This document shows, in pieces, positions 8,374 through 15,696 of a DNA stretch of 64,000 bases (position 1 is the stretch's first letter; the number at the start of each line of letters is the position of its first letter). Made by a program: the position numbers and the translations under genes. This DNA comes from Deltaproteobacteria bacterium (GTDB taxonomy: Bacteria > Myxococcota_A > UBA9160 > JAJDAL01), in the NCBI GenBank assembly GCA_029261875.1, contig JAJDAL010000051.1:1-64000 (forward strand). Reading direction: 5' to 3'. The notes beneath the pieces were generated by a model. The model made no database searches, was not told where the DNA came from, and saw only the letters and a program-made list of their open reading frames with translations.

Positions 8374-10176
8374 ATGTCGGATGCAGGGGATCTCGGTTTC
8401 GACGCGGACAAGCTGCGCGAGAAGTATCGCGAAGAGCGGGACCGCCGAATTCGGCCGGATGGCAACGATCAATATCTCGAAGTCGAAGGCGCGTTCGCCC
8501 ACTACGTAGACGATCCTTACGTCGAACCGGGCTTCACCCGCGATCCGCTCACCGATGAGGTCGAGGTTGCGATCATTGGCGGCGGCTTCGGAGGGCTGCT
8601 GGCCGGCGCGCGCTTGCGCGAGGCGGGAATCGAAGACATCCGGATCATCGAGAACGGCGGAGACCTGGGCGGCACGTGGTATTGGAACCGCTACCCGGGG
8701 GCCGCCTGTGACGTCGAATCCTACGTCTACCTCCCATTGCTCGAAGAGCTCGACTACATCCCCAAGGAGAAGTATTCCGGCGCGCCCGAGATCCTGGCGC
8801 ACTCCCAGGCGATCGGGCACAAGTACGATCTCTATCGCAATGCTTGCTTCCAAACGCGCGTCACCGAATTGCGCTGGGACGAAGAGAGCGACCGCTGGAT
8901 CCTTTCCACCAACCGTGGAGATCGCATGCGGGCTCGCTTCGTCTGCATGGCCAACGGCCCTCTCAACCGACCGAAGCTACCGGGCATTCCCGGCGTCGAA
9001 ACCTTCGAAGGCCATGCGTTCCATACGAGTCGCTGGGATTACAACTACACGGGTGGGAATTCCGACGGAGACCTGACCGGGCTCCAGGGCAAACGCGTCG
9101 GAATCATCGGAACCGGCGCCACCGCCGTCCAATGCGTCCCTCACCTGGCCAAAGCCGCGCAGACGCTGCACGTCTTCCAGCGCACGCCTTCGTCCGTCGA
9201 CGTACGCGCCAATCGCCCCACGGATGAGGAATGGGCGCGTTCACTCGAGCCGGGCTGGCACCAGCATCGGATGGACAATTTCAACATTCTCGTTTCCGGT
9301 GGATTCCAAGCCGAGGATCTGGTCAATGACGGATGGACGGACATCATCCGCAAACTCCTCGTCATGGTTCAGCAAGAGGACGCGCCCGACTTGTCTCCAG
9401 CAGGACTCGCCAAAACCATGGAAACAGCGGATTTCGAAAAGATGGAGCAGATTCGCGCGCGCGTCGATTCGGTCGTCGAATCGAGATCGACCGCCGATGC
9501 GCTGAAGCCCTATTATCGACAGTTCTGCAAACGCCCCTGCTTCCACGACGAATATCTGCACGCCTTCAACCGAAAGAACGTGACGCTGGTCGACACCCAG
9601 GGAAAGGGCGTCGAACGCGTGACGAAAAAGGGAGTGGTGGTCGACGGCAAGGAATACGAACTCGACTGCCTGATCTACGCCACCGGATTCGAAGTCGGGA
9701 CCGACTACACACGACGCGCCGGCTACCCCGTCTATGGGCGAGGCGGACAGAACCTCTCGGAGAAATGGGCGAATGGCGTGCGCACACTGCACGGAATGCA
9801 TTCCCACGGCTTTCCCAACTGCTTCATCATGACCAACACCCAGGCCGGATTCACGGTGAACTTCCCCCACATGCTCAATGAACAGGCCAAACACCTGGCG
9901 TATATCATCCAGACGGCACGCGATGAAAAACTGCGCCGTGTCGAAGCCACCGAAGCCGCAGAATCCGAATGGGTCGATACGATCATCGGCCTGGCGCGCT
10001 TCAGCCGGGAATTCCTCGAGAACTGCACGCCCGGGTATTACAACAACGAGGGAAAGCCGAACGAACGAAGCGCCCAGAACGGGTTTTACGGCGGCGGCCC
10101 CGTACGGTTCATCCAACTTCTAAAGCAATGGCGCGACGAGGGCCGACTCGAAGGACTCGAAAAAGCGCCCCAATGA
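8374..10176 (+). CDS. Baeyer-Villiger (class B flavin) monooxygenase
   Basis: A 600-residue FAD/NADPH enzyme that would insert oxygen next to a ketone or oxidise a heteroatom. It shows an FAD Rossmann motif (GGGFGG, about residue 69), the GGTWYWNRYPGAACD segment typical of BVMOs, the BVMO fingerprint FxGxxxHxxxWD (FEGHAFHTSRWD, about 211-222), and a second, NADPH Rossmann motif GIIGTGATAVQ (about 242). The longer N-terminus resembles the cyclohexanone/phenylacetone monooxygenase group. ATG 8374 follows a GGTTGGAG site and removes an implausible N-terminal extension. A crotonase begins 30 bp after it, so the two probably form a short catabolic operon. The substrate cannot be read from sequence. 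Confidence 0.93.
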   Translation: MSDAGDLGFDADKLREKYREERDRRIRPDGNDQYLEVEGAFAHYVDDPYVEPGFTRDPLTDEVEVAIIGGGFGGLLAGARLREAGIEDIRIIENGGDLGGTWYWNRYPGAACDVESYVYLPLLEELDYIPKEKYSGAPEILAHSQAIGHKYDLYRNACFQTRVTELRWDEESDRWILSTNRGDRMRARFVCMANGPLNRPKLPGIPGVETFEGHAFHTSRWDYNYTGGNSDGDLTGLQGKRVGIIGTGATAVQCVPHLAKAAQTLHVFQRTPSSVDVRANRPTDEEWARSLEPGWHQHRMDNFNILVSGGFQAEDLVNDGWTDIIRKLLVMVQQEDAPDLSPAGLAKTMETADFEKMEQIRARVDSVVESRSTADALKPYYRQFCKRPCFHDEYLHAFNRKNVTLVDTQGKGVERVTKKGVVVDGKEYELDCLIYATGFEVGTDYTRRAGYPVYGRGGQNLSEKWANGVRTLHGMHSHGFPNCFIMTNTQAGFTVNFPHMLNEQAKHLAYIIQTARDEKLRRVEATEAAESEWVDTIIGLARFSREFLENCTPGYYNNEGKPNERSAQNGFYGGGPVRFIQLLKQWRDEGRLEGLEKAPQ

Positions 10177-10206
10177 CTTTCTTAACTTTCTTCGGGAGGT
10201 GTGGTC

Positions 10207-10887
10207 TTGGCTGAGTTTTTGACGTACGAAATATCCGATGGCATCGCAACCATCACCCTCGACGATGGCAAGGTCAACGTCATGTCGCCCGCGATGCTCC
10301 GCGCAATCCTCGACGCCTTCGATCGTGCGGAAAAAGACGAAGCCGTGGTATTGCTCACCGGACGCCCAGGCATGTTCTCTGCCGGTTTCGACCTGGGCGT
10401 ATTCCAACAAGGGCAGAAAGCAACCCTCGAAATGCTGCGGGCGGGTGGCGAATTAGTGGAACGTGTCCTGGGCTTTCCCTCTCCTGTCGTCGCCGCATGC
10501 ACCGGTCACGCCTACCCGATGGGCGCGTTCCTCTTGCTCGCCGCAGACATGCGTCTTGGGACGCGGGGTGATTTCCGGATCGGGTTGAACGAGGTGGCGA
10601 TCGGCCTAACGCTCCCGCTGTTCGCGGTGGAGATCGCGCGCCAACGCCTGACCCCGGCCTATTTCAACCGTGCAACGCTGACGGGTGAACTCTTCAGCCC
10701 CGACGAAGCGCGAATCGCAGGCTTTCTCGATCACGTGGTTTCCGCGGAAGAGCTGCCGGAGAAAAGCCGTTCCGCGGCCATCACACTGACGGGAATCAAC
10801 CGAAAGGCGCACCGGGAAACCAAGGAGCGCGTCCGATCCGCGAGCCTTGCGGCGCTCCGAGCGGCGATCGACGAGGAGCTTCGCTGA
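10207..10887 (+). CDS. Crotonase-family protein (enoyl-CoA hydratase/isomerase-like)
   Basis: A 226-residue crotonase fold. The TTG at 10207 is preferred over GTG 10201 because GGGAGG (10194-10199) then sits 7 bp upstream rather than touching the start. The oxyanion-hole segment FSAGFDLG and the second one near GAFLLLAADMRLG are present. The first catalytic Glu position is kept (NEV), but the second, in the helix before LTG, reads FNRATLTG, with Asn where hydratases have Glu. It may therefore be an isomerase, hydrolase or non-hydratase member. It follows the BVMO gene closely, consistent with CoA-ester processing of a ring-opened product. Confidence 0.85.
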   Translation: MAEFLTYEISDGIATITLDDGKVNVMSPAMLRAILDAFDRAEKDEAVVLLTGRPGMFSAGFDLGVFQQGQKATLEMLRAGGELVERVLGFPSPVVAACTGHAYPMGAFLLLAADMRLGTRGDFRIGLNEVAIGLTLPLFAVEIARQRLTPAYFNRATLTGELFSPDEARIAGFLDHVVSAEELPEKSRSAAITLTGINRKAHRETKERVRSASLAALRAAIDEELR

Positions 10888-10922
10888 AGGTTCAGGGAAG
10901 TCGCGAATCGGTTGCGCGAAAG

Positions 10923-10951
10923 GGGCAGACGGGACACGCACCCGTCCGCCC
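10923..10951. repeat. Long palindrome, possible terminator or REP-like element
   Basis: GGGCAGACGGG (10923-10933) pairs with CCCGTCCGCCC (10941-10951) with one mismatch around a 7-nt loop. It lies just past the crotonase stop, where a terminator would be expected, but has no T-run. A REP-type interspersed palindrome is an alternative. Confidence 0.5.
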
Positions 10952-11035
10952 TACCAGCGCCGAACCACCCGCAAACCCATCCACCATACCGAAAGGGACA
11001 ACCCCCGGAAGACAGAACGGCTCGCTGCGGCTCGC

Positions 11036-11668
11036 CTAGGGCTTCAACTTGGCGCTGAAGCTCCCGGGCTTCTCCTTTACGTCACCCAGAGTGGCGCTGA
11101 AACATTCCTCGTTGGTGAGGACCTGCACCGTCACCGAGAGTCCGCCCGCGAGCCCCGCCACGACACCCGTGGGTAGAGCCACCTGGCCTTTCGGTGAATT
11201 GTTCTTGCCCTGGACGACGGTGCGCGCTTTGTCGGACCCCGGCTTGAACTGAATCTTGCTCACGCCGCTCCGGCTGTTCAACTTGTCCTTGTATTGGTGT
11301 TGCTTGCCCGCTTTCGTGATCCAACAAGGCTTGCCCGCACAATCCTCGCCCGGGTCGGTCTCCACTTCGAGGACCCCGGCGAGCGCCGACGCGGCATTGT
11401 AGATGCACACACCGATTACCGAGGATTCGACTTCGGGGTCACCGAAATCCGCAAGTGTCACGCTTTCGGACCCCCGCTTGAGGTCGATCTTTGCCTTTTC
11501 CTTCCCCGCTTTGCGCTCGTCGTAGCTGAACTTGGCTTGCGCCATGTCCACGCATCCCACCGCCGGTGCCGCGCTGCAGAGCGCCACAGGCCCACTCCAG
11601 GCCTCCCCGACACCCAGTAGCAAGACGCCCAAAACACACCCGATTCCCATTCCCCGCTGCCGCGACAT
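11036..11668 (-). CDS. Secreted protein of unknown function
   Basis: A 210-residue protein with a signal peptide ending near AWS. ATG 11668 has a strong AGGAGG site. The mature part is beta-rich and full of Lys/Gly, with paired cysteines (CSAAPAVGC; CAGKPC). It holds an AKFSYDERKAGKEKAK segment that describes a charged strand. I know similar orphan secreted proteins from deltaproteobacterial genomes but no function. It stands alone, converging on the crotonase. Confidence 0.6.
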   Translation of the reverse strand: MSRQRGMGIGCVLGVLLLGVGEAWSGPVALCSAAPAVGCVDMAQAKFSYDERKAGKEKAKIDLKRGSESVTLADFGDPEVESSVIGVCIYNAASALAGVLEVETDPGEDCAGKPCWITKAGKQHQYKDKLNSRSGVSKIQFKPGSDKARTVVQGKNNSPKGQVALPTGVVAGLAGGLSVTVQVLTNEECFSATLGDVKEKPGSFSAKLKP

Positions 11669-11862
11669 CGCTTTCCTCCTTCGCTTGACCTCAGTTACGG
11701 GAGAACCCTACGCAAGGAATTCACACCACGTCCTGACGTTCTGTGGACCATTCGTGGAAGCGACAGTCCAAGCGATGTCGAAATCCGATCGAGGGTTGGA
11801 CACAAATCGCCCCCGGGCGCGGTTTTGCCCCGGCGATTCGGGTTGGCTCGTAGGGGAAGGGA

Positions 11863-12825
11863 CTAGGCGAGCGCCTTCAATGCAATCTCGCCCAACAGCT
11901 CGACGCGCTCGGTGTTGTGGCCGTTGATCGGAAGGTCGACGGTGATCCCATCGAGCCCCATGCCGACGGCTTCGGCAATGCGTTCTCCGACGCTATCGGC
12001 GTCGCCGAAGATCAGCGCCTTGCGCACCATGCCGACGACGGTTTCGTTCCAACCCTTGATTTCCGCGATGGCGGCAAGATCCGCCTCCGCCTCCTCCAAC
12101 GTCGGAGCGACCACGATCATCATTAGCTTGGTAACCGCGATCTCCGAGCGTTCACGTCCAAGGCGTTCGCAGTGCTCCGCCAACACCTCGAGCTTGCGGG
12201 GAATCGCGCTGACATCGCCCGTCAAATTGGACTCGTCCGCGTATTGGGCAACCATGCGCAGGGTCTTCTTCTCCCCCTGCCCCCCGATCATGATCGGGAT
12301 CTTCGAAACCGGCGCGGGAGAATTGATGGCATCGATCGCCGTGTAGTGTTTCCCGTGGAGCGTCGGACGTTCTCCGCGGAGCATCGGCCCGATGATCTTC
12401 AACGCCTCTTCCAGTTTCTCGAAGCGATCTCCGAAGCTTCCGAAATCGAAACCCAACGCCACGTGCTCAGCTTCGAACCAACCCGCACCGATCCCCAGGG
12501 TCGCGCGACCGTGGGATACATGGTCGAGGGTCGTCAACGTCTTCGCGAGCAGGGTTGGGTTGCGGTAAGTATTTCCGGTGACCAACGCCGAAAGGCGGAC
12601 CTTCTGCGTATGTTGCGCCAAGGCCGAGAGCATCGAATAGCACTCGAACATGGGCTCGCCGGGTGCTCCCAATCCCGGTAGCTGATAGAAGTGGTCCATC
12701 ACCATCACGCGGTCGTAGCCGGACGCTTCCGCAGCCTTCGCCTGGGCGACCACTTTGTCGAAAATCTCGTCGGGACGCGTATCCGGGTACGTGAAATTCG
12801 GAATCTGATAGCCGAGGCGGGTCAT
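11863..12825 (-). CDS. LLM-class (luciferase-like) F420-dependent oxidoreductase
   Basis: A 320-residue TIM-barrel protein of the bacterial luciferase-like family: the GYQIPNFTYPD beginning, VMVMDHFYQLP, VRLSALVTGNTYRNP, the strongly diagnostic TLDHVSHGRATLGIGAGW, and IPIMIGGQGEKKTLRMVAQYAD. Family members use F420 or FMN to reduce or oxidise secondary alcohols, ketones or enones. The pattern is closest to F420-dependent subfamilies. The start ATG 12825 is followed at once by the family N-terminus. It is the distal gene of a run with the cupin and TetR genes (90 bp and 63 bp gaps), all on the same strand. Confidence 0.92.
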   Translation of the reverse strand: MTRLGYQIPNFTYPDTRPDEIFDKVVAQAKAAEASGYDRVMVMDHFYQLPGLGAPGEPMFECYSMLSALAQHTQKVRLSALVTGNTYRNPTLLAKTLTTLDHVSHGRATLGIGAGWFEAEHVALGFDFGSFGDRFEKLEEALKIIGPMLRGERPTLHGKHYTAIDAINSPAPVSKIPIMIGGQGEKKTLRMVAQYADESNLTGDVSAIPRKLEVLAEHCERLGRERSEIAVTKLMMIVVAPTLEEAEADLAAIAEIKGWNETVVGMVRKALIFGDADSVGERIAEAVGMGLDGITVDLPINGHNTERVELLGEIALKALA

Positions 12826-12915
12826 GACGAATCCTCCAGTTTGGGGAGCGGGAGGGCACGATATCTCCTTCCGCGCCCCCTGTCCCCGGCACTGGCGTCG
12901 CGAAAGCCGCTTGCG

Positions 12916-13317
12916 TCAGCGCGGTCGAATTTCCGTTCCCAACCCTGCGGTGATGAACAGCGCAGTGGCACTCGCCTCGACGTCCGCGGTATGCCAGACG
13001 CCCGGCTCGTTCACGATCGCTTCGCCGGCTTCGAGCACGACCGAAACCACCGCGCCTTCCCTCTCTTGGAAGAGCGTCATCGTCCCCGCCACACACACCA
13101 CCAACTCCGCTCCGTTGGGATGCATCTCCCAGGAGTCCCACGCCGCGTCGAAGCTGTGCATCGACACCAGCCGCCCCTCGGCGCCGTCGCTCGCCACGGA
13201 GGCCGCGTAGGCTTCGTACCAACTCGGGTCGCCGGTGAACTCCGGCAGGTTATAGATACTGGCCCCACGTCCCAGGTGCGCGGGAAACTGACTCAAACGG
13301 AATTTCTTGCTGCTCAT
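12916..13317 (-). CDS. Cupin-domain protein
   Basis: A 133-residue single-domain beta-barrel. The ATG at 13317 gives the protein beginning MSSKKFRLSQ; a TTG 36 bp upstream is possible. Cupin motif 1 is loose (SWEMHPNGAELVVCVAG, with His and Glu in the usual places) and motif 2 is EAIVNEPGVWHTADV, supplying a His. Single-domain cupins of this type bind a metal and act as small-molecule binding or isomerase/dioxygenase proteins. The substrate is unknown. It lies between the TetR and LLM genes on the same strand. Confidence 0.8.
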   Translation of the reverse strand: MSSKKFRLSQFPAHLGRGASIYNLPEFTGDPSWYEAYAASVASDGAEGRLVSMHSFDAAWDSWEMHPNGAELVVCVAGTMTLFQEREGAVVSVVLEAGEAIVNEPGVWHTADVEASATALFITAGLGTEIRPR

Positions 13318-13380
13318 GGAGCGAATCTTGATTCGGCACCCGCGGGCTGTCAACGCACTTTCGAATCCGACGGAGGGACT

Positions 13381-13992
13381 CTAGGAATCGATCGGCGCCG
13401 GCTTCTTGGGCAGGTGGCGCAAACCCATCCACGCAAGGCTCGCGATGTGGCTCGCCACCTTGTCCACCGGGGGCTTTCGAACTTCCGTCCACCATTGGCC
13501 CACGAAGGTCACCATCCCGACGAGCGCGTGGGCATAGATGGGGGCGGTCTTGGCGTCGTAGCCCGCTTCCTTGAATGCCACGGCAAACACCACACCCACC
13601 CGCTCCGCCACATCGCTCAATAGGCTCGAGAGATTCCCGCGGCTGGCGGTGATCGGCGCATCGTGGGCCAGCACGGCGAAGCCCTCGGGATGCAGCTTCA
13701 CGTAGTTGAGGAAAGCCAAGGCGGCCTGCTCCACGCGTTCGCGCGGCGAGCCCGAGGCGATGGCTTCGGAGATCACGCTCACGACGTGCTCGACCTCGCG
13801 ATCCACGATCACCGCGTAGAGGCCCTCTTTGCCCCCGAAATGCTCGTACACGATCGGCTTCGAGACCTTGGCCCGATCCGCGATCTCCTCGACGGAAGTC
13901 GCCTCGTAGCCCTTCTGCGCAAAGGCGCGGCGGCCCACTTCGATCAATTGGGCGCGCCGTGCTGCCGCCGTGAGCTTTTTTCGCGGTGCCAT
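13381..13992 (-). CDS. TetR/AcrR-family transcriptional regulator
   Basis: A 203-residue repressor. The helix-turn-helix occupies about residues 10-55, with FAQKGYEATSVEEIADRAKV and the VSKPIVYEHFGGKEGLY recognition segment typical of the family. The C-terminal part is an all-helical ligand domain. ATG 13992 gives MAPRKK at the N-terminus. It is divergent from a fatty-acid desaturase with two palindromic sites in the 93-bp gap, an arrangement like DesT/desaturase pairs. It probably senses acyl-CoA or lipid state and represses itself and the desaturase. Confidence 0.92.
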   Translation of the reverse strand: MAPRKKLTAAARRAQLIEVGRRAFAQKGYEATSVEEIADRAKVSKPIVYEHFGGKEGLYAVIVDREVEHVVSVISEAIASGSPRERVEQAALAFLNYVKLHPEGFAVLAHDAPITASRGNLSSLLSDVAERVGVVFAVAFKEAGYDAKTAPIYAHALVGMVTFVGQWWTEVRKPPVDKVASHIASLAWMGLRHLPKKPAPIDS

Positions 13993-14014
13993 GTTGACAA
14001 CCCTACTACGCACC

Positions 14015-14040
14015 CGTAAGTTACGCTATCGTATGTTACG
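14015..14040. promoter_or_regulatory. Paired palindromic operators between TetR and desaturase genes
   Basis: CGTAAGTTACG at 14015-14025 is a perfect 5+1+5 palindrome. CGTATGTTACG at 14030-14040 is the same site with one mismatch, starting exactly 15 bp later. A TTGACA hexamer lies just left at 13994-13999 on the plus strand, so the sites would overlap the -10 zone of the desaturase promoter. They are the obvious binding sites for the adjacent TetR protein. Confidence 0.65.
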
Positions 14041-14085
14041 GAATCGTAGGTTTCGCAGCGCGAAGCCCCACCCAAGGAGTCTCCC

Positions 14086-14883
14086 ATGTACATTCTGGCC
14101 TGTATCGGCGTCTTTCTGCTCGCCTACCTCGCCAACGCGATCATGATCACCGTCTTCTACCACCGCGGCCTGGCCCATCGGGCCGTCACCCTCAGCCCCT
14201 GGGCACGGGCCTTCACCATCCATTCGGGCATCTGGTTCACGGGGCTCGACCCCAAGGGATGGGCGTGCATGCACCGCCGTCACCACGCGTATTCGGACAC
14301 CGAGCGCGACCCGCACAGCCCCGCGCATCAGGGCATGCTGGGCGTACTCTTCGGGCAGCTGAAGTCCTACGAACGCACCCTCGTGGGGTTGGCGCGAAAA
14401 GAACCGGAATTCACCCGTCACGTCGAGGATCTGGACTTCCCCATCAACTGGCTCAACCGCAAGCGCGTCTGGTTTCTCCCGTACCTGACGCATCTCGCGA
14501 TCTCGCTCGCGATCGCACTCCCCACCGGCATGTGGGTCCTGGGCGCCGCCTACTACTTCGGAATCATGAGCCACCCGATCGAGGGCTGGATGGTCAACAC
14601 CCTGGGCCACGCCGTCGGCGGACGCAATTTCGAAACCTCGGACGACTCCCGCAACAATCACTTGGCGGCCTGGCTCGTATTCGGAGAGGGGTACCAGAAC
14701 AACCACCACCGCTACGCGACCTCCGCGAAGTTTTCGTACCAGTGGTGGGAAGTGGATCTCGGCTATGCGCTATGTCGCTTGTTGGAGAAACTGCATGTGC
14801 TCGAGATCCGGCGCGACACCCTCATCCCGCCCCCCTACGCGTCACAGCCCGCCATGGAACCGAGCCTGTCGATGACCCCGTAA
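14086..14883 (+). CDS. Membrane acyl-CoA/fatty-acid desaturase
   Basis: A 265-residue di-iron membrane desaturase with about four TM helices. Histidine box 1 is HRGLAH (H26-H31) and box 2 is HRRHH (H63-H67). Box 3 reads GEGYQNNHHRY: the expected first His of HxxHH is Gln204, while H207 and H208 remain. The rest (SHPIEGWMVNTLGH, KFSYQWWEVDLG) is typical of delta-9-type acyl-CoA desaturases, and I recall bacterial members with this Gln. AAGGAG precedes the ATG at good spacing. It is divergent from, and probably repressed by, the TetR protein, so it most likely adjusts membrane unsaturation. Confidence 0.88.
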   Translation: MYILACIGVFLLAYLANAIMITVFYHRGLAHRAVTLSPWARAFTIHSGIWFTGLDPKGWACMHRRHHAYSDTERDPHSPAHQGMLGVLFGQLKSYERTLVGLARKEPEFTRHVEDLDFPINWLNRKRVWFLPYLTHLAISLAIALPTGMWVLGAAYYFGIMSHPIEGWMVNTLGHAVGGRNFETSDDSRNNHLAAWLVFGEGYQNNHHRYATSAKFSYQWWEVDLGYALCRLLEKLHVLEIRRDTLIPPPYASQPAMEPSLSMTP

Positions 14884-14970
14884 CCGCGCGACGGAATCGC
14901 CTAGCCCACCTCGTTCACCGCGAACACGGCCCGCCTCAAGCCGAATCCTTCCCCAACCGATTCGGAGAGG

Positions 14971-15657
14971 ATGAGCGCCCGCTTCCGGTTTTCAACGCGC
15001 GGGCCAGGTCGTTCCGCGGCCGGGCTGCGTTCGAGCGCGACCGCGGTCGTCCTGGTTTGTTGGATGGTCGTCAGCAGCGGTTGCGGCGATGTCTCCGAAC
15101 GCCTCCGTCTGGTCGCGATCGCGACAACCTACCAGCAAGGTGAGGTGGAGACCGCCGTCGACGAGCTCGGCGAATTTCTCCTCCTGCATCCGGAGAACAG
15201 CCTCGCGTGGACGATCCTCGGCCATGCCCACAATGATCTGGACCATGTCGCAGAGGCCCGTTCGGCCTACGAGGAGGCGCTCCGCATCGAGCCGACGAAA
15301 GTCGAAGCGTTGACGGGAATCGGAATCCTGGATCGCAAGGCGGGCGATTACGAAACGGCCATGAACCACTACAGCCGCGCTGTCGAGATCGACCCCGAAT
15401 ACGCTCAGGCGTATTCGAGTATGGTGACCATCGGGTTGAAGCTCCACCAGGACGACAAGGCCTTGACCTACGCGCAGAAAGCCCGCGCCCTCGATCGTTC
15501 GGACCCAGTGATCGCAGCCAACCTCGCAATCGCGTACCACTACAACGACATGCCGGCGGAGCGCGACGCACAGGCGCGAGCCGCTTCCAAACTCGGATAC
15601 GCAAAGATGGATTCACTCCGATCGATCTTCCGCGGCGAGCTCACCCTCAGGGACTAA
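14971..15657 (+). CDS. TPR-repeat lipoprotein
   Basis: A 228-residue protein. It has a long basic N-terminus, a hydrophobic stretch and a lipobox-like VSSGC, so it is probably a lipoprotein. About four tetratricopeptide repeats follow (for example SLAWTILGHAHNDLDHVAEA, VEALTGIGILDRKAGDYETA, AQAYSSMVTIGLKLHQDDKA). TPR lipoproteins act as scaffolds in envelope complexes; the partner is unknown. It lies 87 bp after the desaturase on the same strand and converges with the secreted hydrolase. Confidence 0.8.
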   Translation: MSARFRFSTRGPGRSAAGLRSSATAVVLVCWMVVSSGCGDVSERLRLVAIATTYQQGEVETAVDELGEFLLLHPENSLAWTILGHAHNDLDHVAEARSAYEEALRIEPTKVEALTGIGILDRKAGDYETAMNHYSRAVEIDPEYAQAYSSMVTIGLKLHQDDKALTYAQKARALDRSDPVIAANLAIAYHYNDMPAERDAQARAASKLGYAKMDSLRSIFRGELTLRD

Positions 15658-15696
15658 CCCGTCCGGAGCAACGCCCCCGCCCCTCCGTACGCGTAC

